64,000 nt of DNA from Pseudorasbora parva (GCF_024679245.1 NC_090185.1:3257464-3321463); one strand, 5' to 3'; positions 1 through 10,632 are shown, numbered from the stretch's first letter. The notes: generated by a model from the letters alone, not told the origin. Translations and numbers: made by a program.

Positions 1-22
1 CACACACACACACACACACTCT
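1..22. repeat. (CA)n microsatellite at the window edge
   Basis: A pure CA run starts the window. It abuts the 3' end of the minus-strand LINE, so on that strand it reads as a TG tail just after about 35 bases of 3' untranslated sequence. It may be the LINE's own simple-repeat tail or the target it inserted into; CA repeats also lie beyond the element's other side. Confidence 0.9.
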
Positions 23-56
23 CTGGTAGTCCATCGATGTCCGATGATGACTTCTT

Positions 57-3000
57 CTATGACTTGTGTGTTCTTTGATGACTGTAAAGTCCGATGCGGG
101 AAGCACACTGTCTTTTACAGACAGGGCATGTAAAAATGTCTCCGGATTGCCTTGGGGGTGCGGGAACAAGCATTGCCTGTTTTCTCTGATCTCTTTTAGA
201 CAGGCGAAGTTCAATTCTCCTGGCTTCATAGCTTTGTGCTCCATTCTGACATGTTTGCCGCCAGAGTGTACGGTTTGCGGCACTACTTTCCAGGGATAAG
301 GGGTTCATCCCACACTCCTTAAGAGAGGCTTTTAGTTGGTCTTTCAGTCTCTTTTTTTGACCTCCTGCAGAACGACATCCAAGATGTAATTGCCCGTACA
401 ATACCTTACGTGGAAAGCGACTTGATGGCATTCTCACCACATGACCAAGCCATCTAAGTTGGTATAGCATTAGAGTTGCTTCTATACTCCAACAGTTAGC
501 TTTTTTCAGGATATCAACATGTGGCACTCGATCTTGCCAAGTCACCTTAAGGATACGCTGCAGGCATCTAATGTGGAAAGACTCCAACATTTTCAGATGT
601 CGAGCATAGATAGTCCATGTCTCAGAACCATACAGAAGGGCAGTGAGGCAGATTGCCCGATAAACAGCAATCTTTGTGTGGAGATTTAAATTTGTGTTAC
701 TGAACACTCTTTTCCTCAACCTCCCAAATGAAGATGCAGCCTGCTTGATCCTATATTGAATATCTTGATCTATGCTACAGTCATTTGATAGATAACTGCC
801 AAGATATTTGAAGTGTGGCACTATAGTAAGTGTGGAATCATGAACAGTGAAAACTGGTGGCTTTTGTGGAGGATCCGAGGACCACTGACAAAGGACTTCC
901 GTTTTCTTGATATTCACAGCTAGACCCATCCTGCTGTATGCTTTAACAACAGCATTAAGAGTATTCTGTAAGTCTTCTGGAGTATGTGACACCAAGGCAC
1001 AATCGTCTGCATACTGCAATTCCAGCACTCGAACCAACTGAAGCTTAGTGACTGCCTGGAACCTCCTGATGTTAAACAGGTTACCATCCAGTCTATAAGC
1101 CACTGTAACGCCACTTTCTTCTTCCATTTCTTTATGCAGCAGCTTTGTGACACACAGTAAGAAGATGTTAAACAAGACTGGTGCAAGAACACAGCCCTGC
1201 CTTACTCCAGTGCCTACTGCAAAGTGTGCAGATTCTAGTCCACCCAATGTCACTTTGGCAGTCATCCCATCATGGAACTGTCGTAGCAATGTGATAAACT
1301 TTACAGAGCATCCAAAATGCAAAAGCACTTCCCATAAGATGTCACGATTTACAGAATCAAAGGCTTTGGAAAGATCCACAAAAGCAATGAACAAGTTCTT
1401 ATGTTGTTCGCGACATTTCTCCTGCAGCTGGCGTGTGGTAAATATCATGTCCACTGTACTTCGACCTGCTCTGAACCCGCTTTGGGATTCAGGCAATAGA
1501 TTTTCTGAGATAGTATTAACAAGTCTATGGAGCATTACCTTTGCCAGAACTTTACCTGCAACTGAAAGAAGAGAGATACCCCTACTATTTTCACAAATGG
1601 ACCTGTCACCCTTGTTTTTATATATTGTGACAATATTTGCATCCTTCCATTGTTGGGGAATATTTTCTTGCTGCCACACTAGGGTGATGAACTGATGGAT
1701 TGCCCTTGTGCAGAGGTACCCTCCTTCCTTCAGGAGCTCAGCAGGAATACAGTCAGGCCCAGGGGACTTGCTGTTTTTCAATTTCTTGATTGCAGCATAC
1801 ACTTCAGAAAAAGAAGGTGGAACATCAAGACTCTGAATGCTTGGTAAAGTTGGTAGTTCCTCCAGCACTGTAAGATCAACAGATGCCTTTTGGTTTAATA
1901 AGGCTTGAAAATGCTCTCCCCATCTTTGAACAATACCTGTTTGGTCCTTAATGAGGGTCAGTTCATCAGCTGATCTCAAGGGGCAGATCGAGTAAGATAT
2001 TGGGCCATAAATGGCCTTAACTGCATTATAAAAATTATGCATATCATGCTTATCTGCAAAGGATTGAATCTGCTGGGCCTTGGATATCCACCACTGATTC
2101 TGCAGTTGCCGCAAGGTCCCTTGCATTGCTTTTCTCTGTCCGTGCCAGACCTTCTTAAGAGTTTCACAAGTTGGATTATTAAGGAAGGCTTTATGGGCAA
2201 TATGCATTTTTTTAAGGAGGGTGGTAATATGTGTGGAATTTTCGTCAAACCAATCCTGTTTTTTTTTCTTGTGCTTTCCAATAGATTCAACTGCTGCATC
2301 ATAAAGAGATGTACTTATGTAACTCCATTTGCTGTCAATTGTCTCTTCATTCCTGAGAAGAGGCTCAATGTCCTGAAGTTTCTTAGCAACAGAGCATCGG
2401 TAGTTGTTCCGTACTTCAGTATCTTGGAGCCTTGCGCAGTTTAGCTTCCCTGACGCTGCCTTTCTAAGATGTACTGCCCGCTGGATCCTCAGGTTTACCT
2501 TGGTAACAATCATCCGATGATCCGTCCAGCACTCAGCTCCTCTCATAGCTCGAGTTAAGAGCACATCTCTCATATCATTCTGTCTGACAATGACATAGTC
2601 TAGCAGATGCCAATGCTTGGATCGTGGGTGTAACCAAGAGGTCTTATATTTGTTTTTTAATTGAAACATGGTATTAGTGATGATAAGGCTGTGTTCAGCA
2701 CAGAGACTCAAGAGTCTTAATCCGTTGGCATTTACATTTCCAATGCCATGATGTCCAATTATTCCATCCCAAATATCACTATTTCTTCCTACTCTTGCAT
2801 TGAAGTCACCCAGCAGCAAGATTTTATCATTTTGTGGAACTTTCCTAAGGGCCTCATCCAATGTCTCATAGAAACTATCCTTCACCTCTTTTTCTGATGG
2901 AAGAGTAGGTGCATAAGCACTGAAAATAGTGGCATATTGCTTTCCAACAAGAGGGAAGCGGAGTGACATTAGCCTTTCACTGATGCCAATTGGGGCTTCA

Positions 3001-3332
3001 GTAAGGTTTGGGAGGATGCTATTTTTAATGGCCAAACCAACGCCATGCAGATGCTGTCCTCCTGTAGGGTATCCTCTCCAAAAAAAAGTATAGCCCTCAC
3101 CTTCCTCCTTTAACGATCCTTCTCCCAGAAGCCTGGTCTCACTTAATGCAGCTATGTCAATGTTGTAACGCTTAAGCTCAGCAGCAACCAATGCTGTCCT
3201 TCGACTAGGTCGATTAGTGCCATAGTTTGAGTCCAGGAGAGTTCTAATGTTCCATGTTGCTATGCGTAATGGAATATATTTCTTTTGAATTTTTCGACCG
3301 CTGAAACGGAATGACCTGATAGGTGCGGTATC
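57..3332 (-). mobile_element. Non-LTR retrotransposon (LINE) ORF2: endonuclease, reverse transcriptase, C-terminal C2H2 finger
   Basis: One uninterrupted reading frame of about 1,090 codons on the minus strand encodes the enzymatic protein of a LINE. The N-terminal part is an APE-type endonuclease, with ATWNIRTLL (just upstream of 3191), SETRL, LLGDFNARVG and TDHRMI. The middle is a reverse transcriptase with VDLSKAFDSVN, GVRQGCVLAPVLFN and the catalytic YADD. The last 25 residues form a C-X2-C-X12-H-X3-H zinc finger followed directly by the stop at 57-59. The frame is open up to a TAG at 3333-3335. The endonuclease signature begins upstream of the TTG at 3189-3191, so that codon is not a real start and no ATG precedes the domain. 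The clade is not certain. The lack of stops suggests a fairly young copy. Confidence 0.9.
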
Positions 3333-4190
3333 CTATCCAGGTTTGATCTGAGTGGACAATGTTTAGATCACCTTTTCTAGATCCTTCCCCAGTTGGGGTG
3401 AGCAGTGTGACTCCTTAATAGGACTGCTCAGACACACAGGGGTCTGCCGGGAGCAGCTGCCACTCATTCCAGCTACTGACGACCATATACCCGTGTCGCC
3501 ACTGTGCAGAGTCTGAGCTAAGGACTCCCAGATCATTCAGTCCTGCCCCCGTTACCAAGCACTCCATCGCCAGTGGACTTGAAAGAGAATCTTGAAGAAA
3601 CACCACAAGATAAACAGAAGATACCTGCGCAAGGAAGTGATTTAAGTGGTGAGAGAGATGCGCCTGCTCCAACACCACTACTTTGCTGTAGGGGGATGTA
3701 ATCCAATGGCAAGGAAAGAATCCAGGACGACCGGTTCCCCCCCCCCCCCCCCCCCCCCCCCCAGCTGCAGGAGGCTGCCAGAAATCCGGTCTGTTGGAGA
3801 ACTGCCTTAATGTACGCCTACCAGCACATGCTTTGATTTCAGGGTGTGCTCCCCTAGTCTTAGTCTTACCAGACTAACCCGAAAGACAGCGGGGCGGTGG
3901 TTGATCGTGGAATGACCTCTGGGGACCACCGCAGCTCCGAGATCCCCTGTCAAGTTAGCCTGAGGCCGCAAGGCACCCAGTTACCGTGTGTAGCCACGTG
4001 GAGGCCTGACAGGAGTCTTGGTGAAGGAGAGGCTTTGTACTGGCATGGGTAGACTTACACCGTAGCTGCTTCCCTATTCACCACTAGGGGCTAGCCAGCG
4101 GCAGTTAGCTGTAAGCAAGAGGCTGGCAAGCAAGTAAACAAACAGGCATGCATCTTACCTCTCATCCCACAGTACTGCACTAGACGCATC
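3333..4190 (-). mobile_element. Probable 5' region of the minus-strand LINE
   Basis: This GC-richer stretch lies directly upstream, on the minus strand, of the LINE coding frame and contains no convincing protein. It holds a C run at 3737-3762. It is probably LINE 5' untranslated sequence, but the element's 5' boundary cannot be fixed from this window. Confidence 0.45.
3737..3762. repeat. Poly(C) tract of 26 bases
   Basis: An uninterrupted run of 26 C (26 G on the LINE's sense strand). Such tracts can form G-quadruplexes and are prone to length error in assemblies. Confidence 0.9.
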
Positions 4191-4216
4191 ACAACACCCT
4201 GCTTTTACACAAAAGC

Positions 4217-4223
4217 GCACACA

Positions 4224-4295
<72 letters not shown>

Positions 4296-4342
4296 CTCCA
4301 TTAGAGTCTATGGAGGTCCCCTGTTGGATAGGTAGACATCGG

Positions 4343-4412
<70 letters not shown>

Positions 4413-4601
4413 CTCCATTAGAGTCTATGGAGGTCCCCGGTTGGATAGGTAGACATCGGTCACACACACACACACACACACACACACAGCTCCATTAGAG
4501 TCTATGGAGGTCCCCTGTTGGATAGGTAGACATCGGTCACACACACACACACAGCTCCATTAGAGTCTATGGAGGTCCCCGGTTGGATAGGTAGACATCG
4601 G

Positions 4602-4645
<44 letters not shown>

Positions 4646-4693
4646 CTCCATTAGAGTCTATGGAGGTCCCCTGTTGGATAGGTAGACATCGGA

Positions 4694-4738
<45 letters not shown>

Positions 4739-4855
4739 CTCCATTAGAGTCTATGGAGGTCCCCTGTTGGATAGGTAGACATCGGTCACACACACACACA
4801 CACACAGCTCCATTAGAGTCTATGGAGGTCCCCTGTTGGATAGGTAGACATCGGT

Positions 4856-4902
<47 letters not shown>

Positions 4903-4949
4903 CTCCATTAGAGTCTATGGAGGTCCCCTGTTGGATAGGTAGACATCGG

Positions 4950-5013
<64 letters not shown>

Positions 5014-5062
5014 CTCCATTAGAGTCTATGGAGGTCCCCTGTTGGATAGGTAGACATCGGTC
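4217..5062. repeat. Compound minisatellite: nine ~51-bp units separated by variable (CA)n
   Basis: Nine copies of a roughly 51-bp unit, beginning AGCTCCATTAGAGTCTATGG and ending AGACATCGGT, start near 4294, 4411, 4488, 4553, 4644, 4737, 4806, 4901 and 5012. They are separated by CA tracts of very different lengths. The start of the unit can fold back on itself (CTCCAT against ATGGAG with AGA/TCT inside). Open frames here are only CA/TG translations and are not genes. Confidence 0.93.
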
Positions 5063-5086
5063 AGGTCCCCTCTTGGTAATATAGAC

Positions 5087-5135
5087 GTGTGTGTGTGTGT
5101 GTGTGTGTGAGAGATCAGGTGTGTGTGTGTGTGTC
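5087..5135. repeat. (GT)n microsatellite
   Basis: Two GT tracts separated by a short GAGAGATCAG spacer. The dinucleotide orientation is opposite to the adjoining CA minisatellite, so the array ends in an inverted simple repeat. Confidence 0.85.
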
Positions 5136-5457
5136 AAAGTTTTTGTTATTTATTTCCTTTCGAAAGGCCTGTTTATCAAGCATTTTTACTTTGATTACAC
5201 ACGTTTTTATATATTTTTATTAATATGACAACAATCACATAACCCTCAGAAAGATCGCACTGTCCGAGAGTTTGGGAATATTCACACATAATTTATACAC
5301 ATTAAAACATCAGATCAGAGTTTTAAAATCAAATATTTAAAAAAACAACCTTACATCACGGTTGTTTAAACCAATGAGCATTAAGCTGTGTCGTCAGCGA
5401 GTCGTTTCCCATCATGCTTTTGGTCAGCGCAGTCGGTGGAGAGCAACTGAACAAGCA
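5136..5457. other. AT-rich unassigned spacer
   Basis: No gene, repeat unit or terminal repeat could be recognised between the GT tract and the 33-bp array. Confidence 0.5.
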
Positions 5458-5768
5458 TCACTGGCTGTTCACTGCTGATGTCAGAGCGTGTGATTGGCTG
5501 TTCACTGCTGATGTCAGAGCGTGTGATTGGCTGTTCACTGCTGATGACAGAGCGTGTGATTGGCTGTTCACTGCTGATGTCAGAGCGTGTGATTGGATGT
5601 TCTCTGCTGATGACAGAGCGTGTGATTGGCTGTTCACTGCTGATGTCAGAGCGTGTGATTGGCTGTTCACTGCTGATGACAGAGCGTGTGATTGGCTGTT
5701 CACTGCTGATGACAGAGCGTGTAATTGGCTGTTCTCTGCTGATGTCAGAGCGTGTGATTGGCTGTTCA
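5458..5768. repeat. 33-bp minisatellite, about 9 copies
   Basis: Tandem copies of a 33-bp unit containing GTGTGATTGGCTGTTCACTG followed by CTGATGTCAGAGC. Units vary at a few positions (GTCAGAG or GACAGAG, TTCACTG or TTCTCTG). As 33 is a multiple of three and the unit lacks stops, several frames stay open by chance. The same unit forms a 23-copy array at 34895-35656. Each unit carries an inverted CCAAT box (ATTGG) and a CRE-like TGATGTCA. Confidence 0.95.
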
Positions 5769-5863
5769 GGATCAAAGCCTGAATAGATTGGTTTGGTTTT
5801 GTCAACTCTAAACTAATCCTGTAACCCTGAGTTTGTTAAACTACCATCATGGTCCAGGCCCCA
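5769..5863. mobile_element. Right terminal repeat of a DNA transposon
   Basis: This stretch, ending GGTCCAGGCCCCA, matches 36770-36853, and its outer 61 bases match the inverse of 34125-34185. It is the right end of the same inverted-repeat element that carries the 33-bp array. The matching left end is not seen near gene 1. Confidence 0.65.
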
Positions 5864-5892
5864 GATCCAGAAGAGCTGGAAAAACATTTTAG
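5864..5892 (+). pseudogene. Fragment of a relic transmembrane exon (right half)
   Basis: GATCCAGAAGAGCTGGA just after the terminal repeat matches the region of the family's transmembrane exons that encodes Arg-Ser-Arg-Arg-Ala (for example 7935-7955). It is the downstream half of an exon split by the inverted-repeat element, better preserved around 34071-36880. The sequence from here to 6403 is intron-like, with no other gene. Confidence 0.5.
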
Positions 5893-6403
5893 TTTTAGTT
5901 CAATAATATAAATGTTCACTGAAGTTAAAAACATTTTATTTCAGCTATTTGTCAAGGAAACATTTCTCAATGAAGTTTAACTTGATGTACTAAAATATCT
6001 AAAGCTGAAATAAAATGAATAAAAACTACACAGGGCCTATAAAACCCCCAAAACTATTAACAATCACACAAACACAGAATTACTAAAACCTTAACTACAA
6101 TGAAAATGGACAATATAAGAATAAAAACAGGCTCAAAACATTGATCAAAATATAATATTATCTCAATGATAGTAAAATAATATGATACACTGGTTTGAGT
6201 CTCACAGGAGCTCAAGATTTAAATGTTAGTTTAAGACTCACTAAAGTAACTTTGAGAAGAAAACCATCGAACAGGAATATTTCTGAAGCAATTTATCAGT
6301 CTTTTGTTGTCTTTTCATATTAATAATAACAATAATTAATGTGTTTTATGGCTTCAGTCGCTTCTGTAATAAATGACTGGTTAAAATTAAAACATTTCTT
6401 CAG

Positions 6404-8092
6404 GAGGGATTGAAGAGAAGAGAGTGAACAGAGGAGATTCAGTCACTCTAGACTCTCGTCGCTCTGAAGTGAAGGATGATGATCGGATTCGGTGGTGGTT
6501 TGGAGATAAAGACACTGTAATCGCTGAAATCAATGTAACGTCCGACAGCTTCACTGTATATGATGATGTTCTTGATGGGAGATTCAGAGACAGACTGAAG
6601 CTGGACAATCAAACTGGATCTCTGACCATCACAAACATCACAACCAAACATGCTGGACTTTATCAACTACAGATCAACAACTATGAGACGGTTCATTTCT
6701 TTCTCACTGTCATTGGTGAGTTAAAAACATTTACACCTGTTTTTTAATGACAAAGTTAAAATAGATTCATACAAAATTTTGTTTCTTTTTGTTGTTTTAT
6801 GATATTGTTTATTTCAAATGTTGAACTATTTAATTTAATAAACCATTATAATCTGTTGATCTGAGACAAACCCTGTTTCTGTTTGTTCTGTGTGTTTGAT
6901 GATTCAGTGTCAGCGACGGAGGGAGATTCAGTCGCTCTAGAGTCTGATCTCACTGAAGAGGAGGATGATGATCTGATTCAGTGGAGGTTTGGATTCACTT
7001 TAATCACTGCAATCAATGTAACGGCCGACAGCTTCACTGTATATGATGATGTTCTTGATGGGAGATTCAGAGACAGACTGAAGCTGGACAAACAAACTGG
7101 ATCTCTGACCATCACAAACATCACAATCAAACATGCTGGACGTTATGAACTATGGACCTACTATGGGCCTTCTTATATCCATCTCTCTGTCTACGGTGAG
7201 TTAAATATCAGTTTCACATGTTTTATTTATTACAGTGAGATCTACAGAAGTATCTTATCATGAATAATTAGTTTAAATGACTAATTCTCTTACTGTTTTA
7301 CATTAACAGCAGGTTTATATTGAACTTTCTGTTAAATAGTTTTAAATGTTCTACTTTTGATCATCTTGGTTCCTCTCGATGTTTCTTCCTCGTCTTCTTG
7401 AATATCTTCATTCATCCTCATTTCTCTTTATTCTCTGATGTTTTCCAGCTCGTCTGCCTGTTCCTGTCATCAGCAGTAACTCTTCTCAGTGTTCTTCATC
7501 ATCATCATCATCATCATCATATTGTTCATTGGTGTGTTCATCAGCGGTGAATGTGAGTCATGTGACTCTCTCCTGGTACAAAGGAAACAGTTTATTGTCC
7601 AACATCAGTGTGTCTGATCTCAGCATCAGTCTCTCTCTACCTCTGGAGGTGGAATATCAGGATAAAAACACCTACAGCTGTGTGCTGAACAATCCCATCA
7701 GCCACCAGACTCAACATCTGGACATCACTCAACTCTGTCACACATGTTCAGGTACGGCAGCAACGCTGATATTAGTTGATGTCAGCGCTGATATTAGCGT
7801 TTATTGACTGAGCTGATCTCAGTTTGATGTTTTTATTCCTCAGTCCACTGTTGTGGTCCCACTGAAGCTGTGATCCGATTGGTCCTCGCTGCTCTGGTGG
7901 GCGTGGCTACTGTCATGATTGTGGTTTATGACATCAGATCCAGAAGAGCTGAACGAGATCAAGCTCATATTCACACATCAGGTACATGATTGATGATGTC
8001 ATCTCTCACAAACTGATTTTGCATATATTAATATTGGTTTAGATTGATTAATTTATGGCTTCATATGTTCATCTTTTTCAGGAAGTGCTTGA
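6404..8092 (+). CDS. CD2/SLAM-family-like Ig membrane receptor, gene 1 (V-V-C2-TM; signal exon not seen)
   Basis: Exons by GT-AG sites and comparison with the paralogs: V1 6404-6715 (312 nt), V2 6908-7195 (288), C2 7449-7751 (303), TM 7844-7981 (138), last exon 8082-8092. All junctions are phase 1. Each V exon has the IgV-like core [18 protein letters not shown], then [10 protein letters not shown] and KHAG-x-Y, but has no cysteine at the B and F strands, as is usual for domain 1 of CD2/SLAM proteins. The C2 exon has six cysteines, an eight-codon TCA serine run, LSWYKGN and [10 protein letters not shown]. The TM exon gives a hydrophobic [17 protein letters not shown] followed by RSRR and a tail of about 20 residues without an ITSM. 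By family, a cell-surface adhesion or immune receptor of leukocytes. No signal exon is seen upstream, so the gene may be incomplete. Exact orthology is not known. Confidence 0.8.
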
Positions 8093-8250
8093 ATCTAAAG
8101 CAGAACGCTGAACTTTAAAGATTCTTCAAGTGTGTTTTTGTCATCATAAATACTGATGATTATTTGAGCTTCTGCTCTCTTTCAGTGTCAGATTTTTAAA
8201 ATCTTATTTGTAAGTTTATATTTCTCTCTGATACAACAATGATATAAAAT

Positions 8251-8256
8251 AATAAA
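8251..8256 (+). promoter_or_regulatory. Polyadenylation signal of gene 1
   Basis: AATAAA about 160 bases after the gene 1 stop codon, conserved at 43318-43323 in gene 3. A second AATAAA lies at 8955-8960. Confidence 0.6.
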
Positions 8257-9168
8257 GAGTCACACAGATCTCACTTTAATACTGCTGACGGATCTAAAGG
8301 TTTTCAACAACAACCTGTGTTGTATTTGAAGAAAGCAACCTTACATTGGTGTTTTTTTTATTTTCTTTGTTTTGTTTTATATTAATTTCATTAGTCATTC
8401 ATGTATTCAGATTATTATGATCTGATTTACTTCACTTATCATTTAATAATGTTATCATTATTGTTAATTTTTGTCACTTTGTGTGTTCTGTGACTTATTG
8501 TCCTCATTTGCTTGCTCTTGTTGTTTAATCTTATGATTGTGTGTTTGAAGGGATGTTTGTCTTCACGAGTAGGAGATCACAGAATGTCTCAAGGCTTTTA
8601 TCATCACAGGACGATGTTGTGAAGTAGTAATTCTCCATAGTTTTTCTCTTGGTATAATAACACTTGTTGTAAATGTATTGGTCAGATGAAGCCAGAGCAT
8701 TGAGTGGTGTAACTTCTGGACAGACTCTGAGCATTGAAACATATGCAACTAAGATTATTCAACAAACTCTGCTCTGTTATGATCATCACTTCGTCTCCTG
8801 CTTTCTCAGTCAAATTCTCAGGCTGATAGACTTATATCTTCTGGCAAGGATTCGGCGCCGGGGCTGAATCTGATATTTGGAGAGCCATCAGAACCAACAT
8901 TTTGGCTCGATCTAACATGCTGTCCATTTGCCAAATGTATTTTCTTGCCTTTTCAATAAAGTTTTCTCGCTCTGAAGTTCAAGAGTCTCTCCATGTTTTA
9001 TTATTTACTGTCGAGCGCCTCCTGGAGGAATAATTCATATATATCTAAAAAAGTTCAGCAGTGGCCACAAATACAGCATTATTTTAAAACATTCTTTGTA
9101 AATGTTTAAATTATTATTAGCTCATTAATTTTCTTTTTGTTTTATCAATCCACAATAATAAACACACA
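8257..9168 (+). other. Gene 1 3' flank, duplicated downstream of gene 3
   Basis: No separate gene is recognised. The block is almost the same as 43324-44220, apart from small indels, so it belongs to the segmental duplication that includes genes 1 and 3. Short open frames here are poorly supported. Confidence 0.6.
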
Positions 9169-9184
9169 ACAGGCCGAGCTATGG

Positions 9185-9790
9185 GAATAGCGAACAGCGC
9201 TGAAAACTTTCCAGGCAGGTTTTTTTGTCTGCACAGACCTCAGGCTCTCCCACTCCACCGCCCCGGTCTTTGAGATCTCCATCCAGAACCGCTTCTTCCC
9301 TTCTTTGTGAGTCAGAATGCGATGCTGTGATTATCGGCAGTTCCATCGTTCGGCACGTCCATGCTGCCTCAGGACAGGTAAGGTGTGCAGTCACTGTTTT
9401 CCTGGTGCTCGTGTTCTTGTTGTCTCTGCACAGATTCCGGCGATCCTGAATGGTGACGAGAGCGTCGGAGTGATTTGTGCTGAATGCGAAGGTGAACGGC
9501 ATCAGGATATGGCAGACGGAGGTTCTGAAGACGGACTTCATGAGCCTGATGGAGACGGTAAGCAGAACATCACACGCGACGAGGGTCATCATGTCCGGAG
9601 CGCATCCCACATATCGATGAGGACTGAAAGGTTCAGTAGATTATTTGCTCTAAATGAATGGTTAATGTCATGGTGTATCTCAATCTCTTCTGGGAGTGGC
9701 CTAGGCTTTTCCGTGCTGATGGCCTACACCCCAGCAGGATCCGAGCGGATCTTCTGTTGGAAAATATCTCCTCTTAGGCTCCGTCCACAC
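9185..9790 (+). pseudogene. Decayed LINE ORF1 with SGNH-hydrolase-like domain, copy 1
   Basis: Conceptual reading across frameshifts gives DAVIIGSSIVRHVHA (the Gly-x-Ser nucleophile region of SGNH esterases), then SHCFPGARVL, VLKTDFMSLMET, RFSRLFALNEWLMSW and FRADGLHPSRI. This order is typical of the esterase-bearing first ORF of L2/CR1-type fish LINEs. At least two frameshifts and a small deletion inactivate it. Two further copies lie at 44246-44715 and 56003-56592. Reading it as a host gene is unlikely. Confidence 0.7.
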
Positions 9791-10632
9791 GGAGACGTGT
9801 TTAGCTACGTATACATTTTGTACCGTATCAGTGTTTCGTCCACACGGATCCAGCGTTTTGGAAGAATGAATCCGATATTTTCTGAAACCGGGTCCCAGAG
9901 TCGATAAATCTGAAAACGACAATCTTGCGTTTTCGTGTGTACAGCCAGTCCGTATATTTTGTGAAACGGTGATGTCATCACGCTACGTCCGGCACGGTGA
10001 AAGACTAAAGGGATACAGCTACGGGCACTGGGCATTCGCACATTAATAACGCGTCATTTAATGACCATATCTGCATTATTGTAAGGGCAGGTTTAGGGTT
10101 GGGTAGGTGTAGGCGTTAATAAAACACATCTGTTAAGTAGCAAATGTATTTATTGTTATTTTATTGTGAGATTTTGCCTCACCTCCTTCCACCGCTATAC
10201 CCCTTCTAGCCACAACTCTTCTTCTCCGTTATTAGTGTATTTCTGTGGCAGAATTACAGCGCCACACACTGGCCTGGCATGTTTACTACATCGTTTTGAG
10301 TCGGTTTCAGTGATCTCGTTGTTACGGGTATAGAGTCTACAGAGACAAGATGGTGAGTATCAGGTTTATTTGAACAACCAGTTGAGTTTGAAACTTGACG
10401 GAGTGAAGATGGGCTGATGATAGTTCGGGTTTGTGTTGCTCAGGGTGCACTGGGAGATCGTAGGAGGTATCGCAGGAGAGGAACGCTGGAGAACACGAAA
10501 CACACACACGCTGGACACTGGAGATTGCTGGAGACTGGGTAGAAGACACTGGAGACGGGTAAGTAACATCGAGGGAGTCCTTAAGGTCAGCCTAAGAGGT
10601 TAGTACCTTTCTCTAACGAGACCGGACAGTGA
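9775..10632. mobile_element. Non-autonomous DNA transposon, left part, copy 1
   Basis: Starts TAGGCTCCGTCCACACGGAG inside the end of the ORF1 relic. The paralogous copy at 56593-57633 is complete and ends in the inverse of this terminus. Here the element is cut at 10632 by the L2-like LINE. No transposase is seen. Confidence 0.65.

Noticed and set aside
4189..5137. Open frames on both strands over the CA minisatellite
   Set aside because: They are translations of CA/TG dinucleotides with the 51-bp unit.
5414..5805. Open frames over the first 33-bp array
   Set aside because: Same repeat artefact; no signal peptide, splice context or conservation beyond the repeat.
6387..6666. Minus-strand open frames opposite the V exons (also near 15355, 20982, 37836)
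   Set aside because: They are mirror frames of the Ig V exons, whose + strand reading has splice sites, phase and domain support.
8531..8748. Small minus-strand open frames duplicated at 43597-43814
   Set aside because: They lie in the duplicated 3' flank of genes 1 and 3, overlap each other in different frames and have no features of a protein.
9179..9610. 143-residue minus-strand open frame repeated three times
   Set aside because: It is the antisense shadow of the SGNH-hydrolase relic read on the + strand, and is conserved only because the block was duplicated.
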